64,000 nt of DNA. It comes from Cristatella mucedo (taxonomy: Eukaryota; Bryozoa; Phylactolaemata; Cristatellidae). The DNA lies in contig WPIO01000001.1 of NCBI GenBank assembly GCA_009760855.2, positions 7,570,001 to 7,634,000 of the forward strand. Direction: 5' to 3'. The position numbers were made by a program, and so were the translations under genes. A model generated the notes under the pieces. It did not search any database, was not told the origin of the DNA, and was given only the letters and a program-made list of their open reading frames with translations. Position 1 is the first letter of the stretch; each line of letters begins with the position of its first letter. Below are positions 1-11,159 of this stretch, in pieces.

Positions 1-630
1 CCGACGTCCGCCGATTCGTAGTGCCAGCCAGTTCCGCCAAATCGGCGCTGCTGAGCTCGGCGGCGCGTCGACGGCGGCGGCGGGCGCGGCACCCACGCGG
101 CGAGCGCTCCGGAGCCCTCCAGGCGCTCGATGGCTAGATAAGGCGAGCGATAAGAGCGATTGGCGGTAGCGACGGGATAGGGACCACCTTATCCGGGCGG
201 CGCGACGCACCGCCCGGACGCGCCCCCTCACGTATTTTGCGCAGCCGCGGGCGGAGCGGCCCGAAGCGAGCGGCGGCGGAGGGGGGATTGGAGAGCGCGA
301 GGCGAGGCTGGGAGGCGCCGGCGGCAGCCGGTCTGGTGCTGACGTCGAAGCCGAGTGCCCCCTGCCTGCCCTGGCCCCTGCAAGCTCCGTCGCTGTCGGC
401 CGGGTCGCGGCGCCGGGGCTGGCGGCGGTGCCGGCGGCTCGGATAGCGGCTGCGTATGCGCGAGCGCTGCTGCTGCTGCACGCGTCAGCTCTGCCGATTA
501 TCGGTACTGAACTTCTGTAACGACGTGCCTTCCGTCTGAGCCCCGCCCCTCTTTTTTGACTCACATCGCGCCGCCGCCTGTCGCGGAGCGCCCCGGTCCG
601 AGGTCTCGCGAGCGCTGGTCTCGAGCGGGC

Positions 631-665
631 TCGTCCGAGAGCGCGCTCTCGTCCGAGAGCGCGCT
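631..665. repeat. 18-bp tandem duplication
   Basis: A 17-base unit (tcgtccgagagcgcgct) occurs at 631-647 and again at 649-665, giving a period of 18. It is a simple local duplication in GC-rich DNA. Confidence 0.8.
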
Positions 666-3057
666 GCTCGCGCTCGGCGCCGCCACCGCCACCGCTGCTG
701 CTGCTGCTGCCGCTCTCCTGCTTCGGCCCGCTAGCCGCTCTCGTGCTGCCTCGGCGCGCGGCGGGAAGCCGGCGGTCGGGCACGACGCCCGCCGGCGAAG
801 CGGAGCGGCGCTGTCCCGACGTCTCAGACTCTGGCGGTGCGCCGAGTCATGGGAGACGCGCGCCACCTTCCGAGATGCTTCAACCGTGAGTGGCGACGTG
901 CGACGGGCCCTGCTGGCTCGCGACCGGTCCCGACTCACCGCAGCCTCTGGCGAGCGAGCGCCAGTCGCGCGGTCGCCCGATGCTCGCCTCCGCCGGCGCT
1001 CGCCTGCGGATGCCGCGGCGAGCGCCCGCCGTGATGGGCGCTCGCCATACTCGGCAGCAGCCACGCCGTCGTCCGTTGCGGACGCGTCGCAACGGCCTCG
1101 TTGATCTCTTGTCCTCTCTGACCTCCGCCGCCTCCCCGCTAACAGGAGCCGAGCCGGCGGCTCCTGTCGCTCGCTTTCTATTGGTCCGCTGCGCTCTCTC
1201 GCCGCGGCGCCTCTTCCAGTCCACCTCCTCCTCGAGCCAGCCGCGTATAGGACTCCGGTCGTTCGGTCTTGACTCTGACCCTTGACCCTGACCGTAACCC
1301 AAACCCTTCGCCTGAGACGGCGCCTCCTTCAGCAAGCGTGCACTCGACGCCCGAAACTCTGTGCAGACTGCCGTCCTGGAATCCCCCTACTCGACGAGAG
1401 CGGAAGCGAATTTAAAAGTCGACAGCATTTGCTCCATCCATGTGCAGAGTCCTTTACTTGCTTAAGGTGCTGCGATTGTGCACGCTATAATCACAAATCA
1501 ACCAGTTGAGACTAATTCCGCTTTTCAGCCCACACTAGGCGCCTGAAATGAGATTTTTAGGGCGCAGCGAAATTGCTTCGTATTACTATTGCTAGCACCT
1601 CACCCGTCAGAATGACGGGCGGAGATTTGGTGCAGGCCGGTTATGAGTTCTCGGGTTACTTTTTAGCACCAACAATGAGAAAATGTTCTCCGTTATTTAC
1701 TAGTTGGTGGTGACAATTTTTTGGAAATGTTCGGAGCTGATAGGTCAACAGTCTTGCTAAGGTACGTTCTTCGAAACGACATTGAGAAGTTGATGGCGGC
1801 AAGTAAAACCGTGCGTAAATTAATAAATGACCGCTACCTTTAAGAGAGACCGAAAGAAGGAAACGCGAAGCACGTGTCTTAATTACAGGACGTACGGATG
1901 CTCACCTCGCTAACTCGACGCTGGCTCACTTTCCGTCGCTCAGCACTGGCTAGTGAATTGGCCGTGACTTCTGTTCACATGACGCCCGTTCGTGTGACTC
2001 CGCGTAAGACTTGCATACACACATTCTCCTTATTAGCCGCATCCTGACCGACACGGCCGACTAGGGAGAAGCAAGCTCAAAGGCAGGCCTCAGTCACATT
2101 AGGAGACGCGCAGGCGGCAGTCGGCGGCGGCGGTGGCGGCGCGCCCTGGCGGTTGGTACTCGGAAAAAGACGCTGCGAGCCACGGTGGGCTGCCTCACGC
2201 AGCTCGCTCCGAGCTCGGCTCATAGTCGTCTCTGCGCCGTTGGGAGCGATTGGCGTGACTGCTCCAGCAGACGTGCGCTCCGCAGCTGCCCCCTTCCACG
2301 TGCGGCTCGAATCGCGCGCGCTCCTGCCTATGTAACCTGCGGCCGGAAAAGTGGATTTTCTCCCCCCCCCCATAGTGCAACGCTGTCGAGCCTCTACATC
2401 CAAGAATAACAATAACGACGAGTCATTTGTCTAGCTCCCCGACTGGCTTGGATCTCTTTCTGGGTACTGTACACACGCTCGCCAGGAAGCGCCGAGTTGG
2501 TTGATAAGTGATGATAACTTGTGCACTTTCAGCGCGCGGAAAACAACCGCGAGGACGATCCGCCGCGCGAGCGAAGCAACATTTCCGACGAATTGCTAGG
2601 GGGGGGGCAGTTTAGCTTCTTTTTAATTTGTGTCAAGTCGGAGGGTGTCGTGATTTCAGCCTATATCGCAACATGGTGGCTCATAGTTGATCGCTATATC
2701 TAGCGAATTGATCTGCGACTCAGATTCCTGTCTAGCGGACGGCGCGAGGCAGGTCAGAGGGCGCCGGCGTGCGTAATTAATGCCACCGCTGCTGTCCGGT
2801 CAGGCTTCTCACGCACTCTCTTTTGAGAGACGCTTTTTGCTGCATTTTCTTTCCCTTCGAGCCCAAAGAGCGCTGGCCACTGCCGGCGCTGCTTTGCATA
2901 TATACTGCCTGCCTGCGAGACTCGCGCCGGCAATTATTTCCTGCTAACGGCTCCGCCTCGACCAACCTAGATGCCACCCTCTTCGCGTCTGCCGCTTCGT
3001 CACTGGTCGCACCCTTCCTGCTCTCCTCTCTCGCGCACCCGCTGCCGCCGCCCGCCC

Positions 3058-3059
3058 GC

Positions 3060-3100
<41 letters not shown>
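3058..3100. repeat. (CCG)n trinucleotide tract
   Basis: About fourteen uninterrupted CCG/GCC triplets lie within a CpG-rich stretch. The tract encodes polyproline or polyarginine in spurious frames only. Confidence 0.95.
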
Positions 3101-3101
<1 letters not shown>

Positions 3102-3633
3102 ACCCGTCCGTCCGCTGCCGCCTTCACCCCAACGCGGTCCTGTTTTCCTCGCTATCACTTCACCGGATAAGCAAATAAACCAAGGGGTTCATTTCGCTTA
3201 GAAAGCACACATAGCTACGTCGCTTGTTTGTTTTGCTTTGGCGTATCGCCGGCTTCTGAGTTCCACTTCGCTAAGATTGAAAGCGATACGCCTGTCGCAG
3301 CAGGCGCGCACTGCCGGTCAAACGCCGCCAGGTGGCGGCGGCCGTTTCTGTCAGGATCGCGGTGGCGAATCGTATTTCAGTCTTTCAAGAGAGCTAGATT
3401 CGTCGCTTCTCGCGAAGGGACAGCCTGCAGCAGCCGGACCGCCGTCGGCGAACTGCCGCCCGCGACCGCATAATGCTACCGAAGTGGGCGGAAGTCGCTT
3501 TGCTGAACCCAAGTGCGTCGCCATGCCCGGACGAGTGCGCAAAAGCCGAGACTAACGAGCCTAGAGCTTACGCAATTAATGAGAGGACTAGTCTCGTTTG
3601 CCGTTTAGCGCGACGGCTCACGACCATTAGCTT

Positions 3634-3744
<111 letters not shown>

Positions 3745-5396
3745 TGCGCCCGCCTTCTCACTGCCCTTCTCTGCAGGCCGTTATTCATTCTCAATCAAAA
3801 TACAAACTCATAAAACCATAACCCTCAATAAACCACAAACTCAATAAACCATTAACCCGCGGCAGCTCCGTAAGATCACGGACGCGACGCAGTCCTCATT
3901 TACGCGGCCTCGGCGCTGCTCGCTCGAGCACTTCGTGAAATTCCGAGACGCGGCCATTACAGACGCCGAGGAGAGCGGCGACTGTAGCGGCGGCGGCGTG
4001 CGACCGCTGTTCCCGACGCTGCCAGTCGGCGAGCGGCCAGTCGCGTGCCGCTCCCTCCTCAGCCGATCGGCGCCCAGGCAGGTCACGCTCCGCCAGCCTC
4101 GGTGCGGCGACCCTTGGTCCGCCAGCACTTCGGGCTCCGCCTGCCGCGCATCGGCCGCAGCCTCCGCGCCAGCTTCCCTCCCCGCGGCGGCGGCGGCGGC
4201 GGCGGGTGAGCCAGGCGGCTGCGCGGCCTCGCCGACGCCTGGGAGCCGCCGGCTACCCGCCACCGAGCGCGCGCGCGGCCGCCGAGCCGGGCAACGGCGG
4301 CAGCGCAGCTATTGTTCCGGCGAGCTCCGGACGCGCCCGCGCCCGCGCGGGAATGCGGCCGCCGCGCCGGTCGACCTCGCTGCGGCGCTTTAAGCAGAAT
4401 TTATGTGCGCCGCACTCGTCGCCGCTGCCCGTCGACCGCCTGCGACTATTAATGAGACGGCGTCGGTTCGCTGGACGTCGCGAGCCGGCGGCTGCCGCTG
4501 CCAGGCAACGGTGGTTTAGCGTCTACTTCGGGACTAATCCTATTAAGCGGGCGGCTGCGTGACAGTCGGGGCAGACGCGGCGCTCAGGCCGGCGTGAGCG
4601 AGCCAGAAGTACCGGCGGCGCAAACGACGTTCTTCCGGCTGAAATAGGTCGCGCCTTGTCAATTGTCCCGGTCAGAGCGTCGTTACAGCCGCGCCGTCGT
4701 GCTTTGCACCACTGGCATGAGGTGTGTGGGTGGTGGGTGGGATGCCATCGACTGCGGCAATGTGGCCGCGCGCGCCGTGCAGCTGTCGCGGACAGCACTT
4801 GGCACAGATGGGCTCTAGAAGCGGAAGCCGTCGAAGCTACGGTACCGCAGCGCGCGTCCCCGGATCCGCGTTCTGCGACTGACATGCGAGTGCTCGGAGC
4901 AGGAGCGCCGCGCGGCGGAGGCGACGGACGCGGCGGCGGCGAGTCAGTAGAGGCTCGAGTGTTTGCGCGGGACGTAACCCGAGCTGAGTGAGGGCCGCCT
5001 GTCGGCAGCAGGCAGCGTACGGCGCACGCCGTGGCTACGGCTCACGTGAGCTTGAGTTTGGGTGGGCTCGGGACGTGGGCGTTCTCACGACCGGCAGCGG
5101 CAGAGACAGAGGCGGCAGCGACGCGAGCGTCATGCGGCCGATCTGCCGCGTTCTCGAAATCCGCTCGACGGCGCGGCTCGCCCGCGGGACGCTCCCCGCG
5201 TTCGGCTCGACCCGACTCGCGGCTGCCACGCGTTCGTTCGTACGATCGCAGGCCGACTTGTGCGTGCGCGCAACCATTCCTCGCGCCCTCGAGCTTCACC
5301 GCGCCGCGCCCGGCTTGTTTGTTGGCGCGATGCTGCGCATTGCAGAGCTTCCTAACGCTAATTGAAAACAAACAGGCTGGTATTCTTTGCCGAGAA

Positions 5397-5406
5397 TATA
5401 TAAATA
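5397..5406 (+). promoter_or_regulatory. TATA-box-like site antisense to the Hes 3' flank
   Basis: TATATAAATA stands alone in otherwise CpG-rich DNA, on the plus strand about 370 bases beyond the Hes stop. An E-box CACGTG lies upstream at about 5044-5049. It could be a promoter for a divergent or antisense transcript, or simply an AU-rich element in the Hes 3' UTR, where it would read as UAUUUAUAUA. No recognisable coding exon follows it. Confidence 0.25.
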
Positions 5407-5773
5407 CAGTATTATGCACCGATGGCACCGATAGCGCCGCACCAGGACTGGGCGCGAGCTCGGCCGCAGCGCGCGGCGAAGCAGCAGGGCGCGGACCGGC
5501 GCGGCGACTTGATGCAAGCACATGCGCGCCAATGGGCCACCGGAAGTTTGACGCGCAGCTCGGCGAGGAGCCCGCTCGATGCCCGCCGGCGCCGCTCGTC
5601 ATCGGCGCTCCGAAGCCGCAGTCTGGCGCCGGCCCGCCGCCGCCGGGGAGCGGCGGCCGGCTAAGGGTGAGGCGAACGAGGAGGCGGAGCGGGGCCGTGG
5701 CCGGCGAAGTGGGGAGTGCTGACGTTTAACGACGGATGCCGGCGCAGGAGTGGCCGCTGCTGCGGCGGCTTTA

Positions 5774-5928
5774 TCACCACGGCCTCCACATCGGCGACGG
5801 AGCTGGCGGTGGACGTGAGGCGGGCACCAGGCCTCCTGGCTGCGGGACTGCTCCGTTCAAACAATTGAAGCTTATCATCGTCAGCGGTGCCTGGCCGGTC
5901 TCCTGTTTGCACGCCGCCGCCATCTTGT

Positions 5929-5962
<34 letters not shown>

Positions 5963-8162
5963 AGCCGCTGCGTAGACGGTTGGTATGAGGTAGCCAGTCG
6001 CGTTCATGAACGCCGTCTGCGGCACGACGAGCGTCAGCTCGCCGGACGTCGGCGCTGCCTTGGCGATGACCGGCACACGACCGGCCGACGTGGCAGGCGG
6101 CATGTGCGCGCCTAGCGGCGGCGCCGCGGCGGCGGCGGCGGAGACCGACGACGCAGCGGCTAGCTGCGCCGCGCTCGCTGCCGATGAGTCGCAGCATTTG
6201 CTGGCGGCAGCGGAGGCGGTCGCGACTGCCGCCGCCGCCGCCGTGGGCCTCGCGCGGTCGACGAGCTCCTGCGCGCGGCCTGACAAGTGGTCCAGCAGTT
6301 TGATGGCCAGAGCGGATTCGACGTGACCCGCCGAAGCCGCCGAAGCTGCCGTCCTCAGGTAGTCGGTCACCGTACTCAGACACTCGTTGTATCCGGAAGA
6401 GAACTTGTCGAAGGCGTCCGCCGAGTGACCTGCGGCAGCGAGCGCGACTCGTAGCTAGCGAACGACCGCAACAGCGGCCGCAGCAACGGCGTATGCGCAA
6501 TCTGACGGTGGCGGCGGCGGCGCGGACCGACCACGTCGCGCGTCACCCCACCGCGGCGGCGCGCGACGAATAGTCTGTCGACGACGCCGACGCCCAAGCT
6601 CTCCGCTTCGCACCGCCCCTTCCGGTCGCTAGATGCCAGGTGCGGCGGCCGCCGCCGCCGCGACGCGCAGCGCGGGCCTAATATATTTGAACTGCGCAAT
6701 GCACGAGGGGGGCCTTTCAAGCGTGACACGAGGCGGCGCGCTTTCCCATGCCCGCCGCCAGCGGCGCGGGATAATGCGGCCATTGTTGCTGATGAGTTGG
6801 CGAGTCGATGCGGTGCTGCGCCGCCGCTAAATCACGACGCAGCGACACAGCGACGGGCGCCGCCTCCCGCTGGCGCTATCAGCGGCCGCGCGGCGGCGGC
6901 GGGGCGGTTCGGGGAGCACTTCAGGAACTATCTGTGCCGACCTTTGACGCCCACATCAAAATCACGCGTCGCGCCGTTATCCGCCGCCGGTTCCCCCCAC
7001 CGCCACCGCCGACTACCCATTGAAGTTAAGGACGCGCGAACCGACCCAACGGCGGAGCTCCTGCGGCGCAGCGCGCGCTATCGCGAGGCGGATAGCGCGC
7101 GCTGCGTCGCGCGTGCGACGCAACTCGCGCAGAGCGCCATTCTCCCTCAGACCGCCTAGTGGCGGCGGCGCCCAGCCGGAGAGCTCTGCTCTCTTCGCTG
7201 GCGGCACGCCGTCACTTGGTGCGTTTCTTGCAAGCTGCGGCGGACGCGTCGCCGCTTGGCGGCTTCGCTCCTATCGCTTCCCCGCGCGATTGCGCGACCC
7301 GTCGCGCGCGCCGTCGCGCGGCTCAGCGGCTGCATATCCATGCGCGTACCTGGCAGCAGCTGCTGCTTCTGCAGCTGGCGCAAGTGCTTGACTGTCATTT
7401 CCAATATGTCGGCTTTCTCCATTTTGCTCGAATGGCGGCAGCCCTGTGCGAAGAGCGAGAAAATGCCGTCGGCTCTCTTCTCCCGCGTGCGCACGGCTCG
7501 CTCACCAGAAGTCCAGCCCTCCGCCGTACGACCGGCGCAGCGGCCGCTATCCGGCGACAGCTCTGCGGCGCGGGCCTGAAGAAGCTCGGACGAAAACTGG
7601 GAAGGCTGCTGGCGGCCGAGGCGTGAGGCTGACAGCGAGAGGCCGGTCAGAGAAAGAGGTTCGACGATAGGCGTCTGCGACTGCATGCGAGAGCCGGGGC
7701 GTTCGCGGCATCTTTCTGGCGGCCGTCTTCTTCCGTACAGTCGACTGCGACGGGAACGCGACGCGAGTGCTCTCCGCCAAACCGCGCGGCGCGGGGCGAG
7801 TACACAGGAAGAAGCACCACCCGCAGAGATCTGCAAATGGGGCAGCGGGGGGGGGGGGCGGGCTGGCTGGCTGGGGGGGGGGGCGGCCGGAGGAGGGGCG
7901 GCGGCGGCGGTGTCCGCGCGCCGCCGCCGCGAACGCGTCCGCCGCTGACCTCTTTCTGAAGCACTTCCACCAGCAGCGATTTGAGCTCGTTCAGTGACGC
8001 ATTGATCCTCGCTCGCCGCTTCTTCTCCATTATAGGCTTGGCGATCTGATAGCGACGCGCAAGCGAATGCGTTCCGCGACGCTGCCTGCGGCTGCGCTGA
8101 GACGCCGCCGGTGGCGGCGCGGCTGCGGCGGCGGCGACGGCGAATGCGCAGGCGGCGCATTG

Positions 8163-8199
<37 letters not shown>

Positions 8200-8280
8200 G
8201 AGACCCACCTTTCGGCTGCCCTTGCTGAGCGATGGCCCGTCATGACCGTGCCTCACCGCCGAGTCTTTGCAGTCGCTCAT
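5774..8280 (-). CDS. hes: HES-family bHLH-Orange transcriptional repressor, complete, four exons
   Basis: This is a Hairy/Enhancer-of-split type repressor, a nuclear DNA-binding protein that recruits Groucho/TLE. Coding exons in transcript order are 8209-8280, 7950-8045, 7350-7443 and 5774-6429. All introns are GT-AG and the phases close, giving 305 residues. Exon 1 encodes 24 residues beginning MSDCKDSAV. Exon 2 encodes the basic region and helix 1, with the HES-specific proline (KPIMEKKRRARIN). Exon 3 encodes loop and helix 2 (RHSSKMEKADILEMTVKHL). Exon 4 opens with the Orange domain (FDKFSSGYNECLSTVTDYL, about residues 93-145), followed by alanine-rich linkers including an 11-alanine run, and ends in WRPW then TGA. 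HES proteins commonly act downstream of Notch. Whether it is the hairy, deadpan or HES1 orthologue cannot be decided here. The family call is secure; the start is the first ATG of a short exon and fits the usual HES exon layout. Confidence 0.96.
7847..7886. repeat. G-run cluster in Hes intron 2
   Basis: Two runs of about eleven to twelve Gs are separated by short GGCT repeats on the plus strand (C-runs in the transcript). This gives strong G-quadruplex potential on the non-transcript strand. Confidence 0.8.
8164..8198. repeat. (GGC)n tract beside the Hes exon 1 splice donor
   Basis: About twelve GGC triplets (GCC in the transcript) lie in the 163-base Hes intron 1, ending about ten bases from the exon 1 donor at 8208. 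Length polymorphism is likely. Confidence 0.9.
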
Positions 8281-8304
8281 GGCGCCGCCGCTAGGAGCAC
8301 GACC

Positions 8305-8700
8305 AGCACGCGAGCGGCCCGCACCGGCGGCCGACGCCAGATTAAACGCGCGTGACGCCCGAATTCCAGCGGGGCGCAGGGCGCTCAATAGCAACAGGTA
8401 CCGGCCAATGGCGCGTCGGGGTGGCACACTCCGGGTCATGTGTCACACGTCACGCTCGCGAGCGGTACGCCGCCGCTCCGCCGTCGCCGCCCATAATTGC
8501 CGCTCGGGCCATTGTGGAGGCTTCTGGCACGCCATTAGGAAGCGGAAAAGCGAGCTCGCCGCCGCCACAATAGGGCGAAAAGATTGCGCGCGCATTCGGG
8601 GGGCAAACAACGCCATCGGAATTGCTCCTTTGAAGACCGGCGGCTAAAAGCATTACGCGCCCGCCACCGCCGCGGGCGCGTCGCCGCGGACGCACGTGCG
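8305..8700 (-). promoter_or_regulatory. Putative Hes promoter with CACGCG, CCAAT and E-box sites
   Basis: Upstream of the Hes ATG there are class-C HES-binding hexamers CACGCG at 8307-8312 (plus) and 8349-8354 (minus). A TTTAAT TATA-like element is at 8341-8346 (minus), a CCAAT on the plus strand at 8405-8409, and an E-box CACGTG at 8693-8698. HES proteins are known to bind CACGCG/CACNAG and repress their own genes, so autoregulation is plausible. No confident Su(H) site was found. Such short motifs are expected by chance in CpG-rich DNA. Confidence 0.4.
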
Positions 8701-8899
8701 AGCGCTCCGCCCGCGGCGCCGCATGGCGAGTGGTGGCGCTCCGACCCGAGTTCTCTCCAAGCAGGAAACGGCGGCGCGCGCAGCGGACGGGGGTAGGGCG
8801 AGGGCCAGCGAATCTCCCGAAGGCGGCGGCGACGTCGCGGGCTAAGCGCTCAATCGGTCCGCGCTTTCGCGAGAGAGTCGACGCAGCGCTCCCTCGTGC

Positions 8900-10099
8900 C
8901 ACGGCCCGCTCAGCGCTAGGAGACTGTCAGTCAGTGCTCGCTGTCGCTTCGTCTTTCTCCACTAACTTCGGCTTTGCGACCATTACGTGTAGTGCAGCCG
9001 GAAATGAACGCATCATTTATTACCTTCCCCCCCCCCGTGCAGAGAAGGCAAAAGGTGTGGACGCGCACTCGCGATCGAGCTGCGAGCGCGCGTGAATGAG
9101 GTCGCGCCTCGAACGCATTCGAATGAGGTCGCGCCTCGACGAGCGTCGGCACCTGGACGAGGCCGTTCGGTAGCTCGACGCGATGGTAGGGGCAGCGTGC
9201 ATCCGGGTCGCGTCGCGTTTTCCCGCGTGGCCGCGGCTCACCTGTGTGCAGATGCCTAGTTCGGCTAGGCGCCGCCGGCTCCGCGGACGGCGCCGGCGGA
9301 CGGAGCTACTAAACGGGGGCCGATGAAATGGCACTTGCGGTCGACTTGTGGCTGTGCGTTCGTCGCGGACGCGACGGCTTCACGCAATACCGGCTAAGAA
9401 AGCCCCGCCGCGCGTACGCTACGTCTCGCGGTAAATTCCCTAGCGTACACCGTTAGGAAGCCTCAAATAGCGGCGATTTTTTCAGCTAATTGCATCCAGC
9501 CACTGAATATATTCTAACTTGGTCCTAGTGACTTAATGTAATGCCACGAACGGCTACTTGAGCGGGTGCTCCCTTGGTGTCGTTTAGTCGCGGTTAGGTA
9601 CTAACAGAGGCAAAGCCAGGATTGGAGCGCCGGGGTGGCGCAGGGGTCTGGGGGGGCGGAGCCCGCTGTGAAGAGGGGATCTGGGGGCGTCCCACCAGCG
9701 CCTGGGGGTGTGGTACAGCCTGGCCTGGTCCACCGAATAGCCAGCAGCCGCCGCACGAGCGAGGCCGCTGGCCGCCAGACCGGGTGTCAGACTCGGCTCC
9801 CACCTGCCACCCCTGCCACGCCCTGGCTTCGCCTTTTCGCGCTAATAGCTGGAAAGCTACAGTCTGAGCTTGTGCATTTCGAGACATAAGCATAGCACTG
9901 GGTAGGTTCACTGGCCTTGGTAGTCAAACCAATTTTTTTAAGGTCGATACGTTGGAATTATATCGACATATAACACAGCATATTAGCAGCGTCTGTCCTT
10001 ACGGGACCTATTTTCACCGACACTTGGATTCTGATTTATCAGTCGATGCCAAACGCATTTCAGCTGCAATCCAATGCTATTACTTCGTTCCTAAAAACT
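8900..10099. other. Intergenic stretch, no gene seen
   Basis: CpG density falls from about 9.4 kb onward. Open frames here are short and overlap on both strands without family resemblance. I see no RNA gene. Confidence 0.5.
9094..9139. repeat. 27-bp-period tandem duplication
   Basis: A 19-base unit (gaatgaggtcgcgcctcga) occurs at 9094-9112 and 9121-9139. Confidence 0.85.
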
Positions 10100-10262
10100 A
10101 ATTTTAGCTGATTGAGCAGCCTTATTTGTATAGCGACAGAAGAGTAATAACGGCAATCACCACCGCTGGCAGTTGACAATAAAGAATCTCCGACTGAAAT
10201 ATTTGAATCTACAACCTCGGTTGTGAAGAGCGAGCATCTTACCTGCTAGGCTCTTATGGCCC
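10100..10262 (-). mobile_element. tRNA-derived SINE, family A, minus strand
   Basis: On the minus strand this reads as a tRNA-like head (TAGCAGGTAAGATGCTCGC, then a box-B-like GATTCAAAT), a body around TTGTCAACTGCCAGCGGTGGTGAT, and the family tail GCTATACAAATAAGGCTGCTCAATCAGC. It has the same order of blocks as the other family A copies in the window. It is diverged and not under coding constraint. Confidence 0.75.
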
Positions 10263-10539
10263 TTAAAAATAAACCTAGATCTCGTATATCGCAGGACGTT
10301 CCTGACTCCCGACATCAAAAACATTACTTATTAGGGAAACGATGACCCATGGCTTTTTTACTTGTACTTGCCATTTGGAAAGATCTCTCCTTTTCGTGAC
10401 CAAAGCTGCTTTCGTGCCACAAGGTCGATGTGCTTCTCACCTGAATAGTGGTTACAAATGTTGTACCCTTTTTGCTGGTTGAGGCAGTTATACGATTATC
10501 GTAATAAAAAATTTAGGCGACTCAACCAAGCCTTTCGCT

Positions 10540-11155
10540 GAGCCGTCTGTCTGTCTAGGCTTGTCTGTAGTGAGCGTCGCAGTTGCCACATCACACCACT
10601 TCTCGCCGACCTGCACTGGCTACCAGTCAAGCAACGCATCGATTTCAAGAGTTTGTCACTCACATTTAGGTCCCTTCGTTCGTTGGCTCAGTCTACCTAT
10701 CAGATCTACTGCCCACCAGGCTAAGCATTGTACCACCCGTTTTTCGAAATCTAGCTATTTACCTATACTTTATACAAACCTCAAATCCTTTGGAGACCGT
10801 GCATTTAGTTCGTATGCTCCAAAAAGCCTAGAACTCACTTCCGGCTTGCATCACGATGTCCCTGACCTGACCACATTTAAAAAGAAATTAAAACGCACCT
10901 ATTTATGGCAGCATTTAGGGATTCGTTCTTTATATGTGTATGCGTGCTGGCACTGTGCATGCTACCACTAATCACACATTCATGCTTACCTTGTGTATGT
11001 AACCCCTAACTATGTTAATCTTGCTGTTTATTGAGCATGCTACCACTAACCATCCGATCGTGTTTCCTTTGCAGCAACTGTAAAGCGCCTAGAAAGAGAT
11101 TGAGTCCTCTGACGGAGCTTTATCATGTGTGTTATAATTATTATTATTATGGCGT
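10540..11155 (+). mobile_element. L2/CR1-type LINE, 3'-terminal fragment
   Basis: The translation in broken frames resembles the end of an L2/CR1 reverse transcriptase: a LADLHWLPVKQRIDFKS-like block, then FGDRAFSSYAPKSLE, then DLTTFKKKLKRTYLW. After that come an untranslated tail, the conserved string TAAAGCGCCTAGAAAGAGATTGAG, and an (ATT)n end at about 11140. Stops and frameshifts make it inactive. Confidence 0.85.
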
Positions 11156-11159
11156 CGGA

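Noticed and set aside
3841-4393. Open frames of 140-152 codons in GC-rich DNA on opposite strands
   Set aside because: Composition is alanine/arginine/proline driven by CpG content. The frames overlap antisense and match nothing known.
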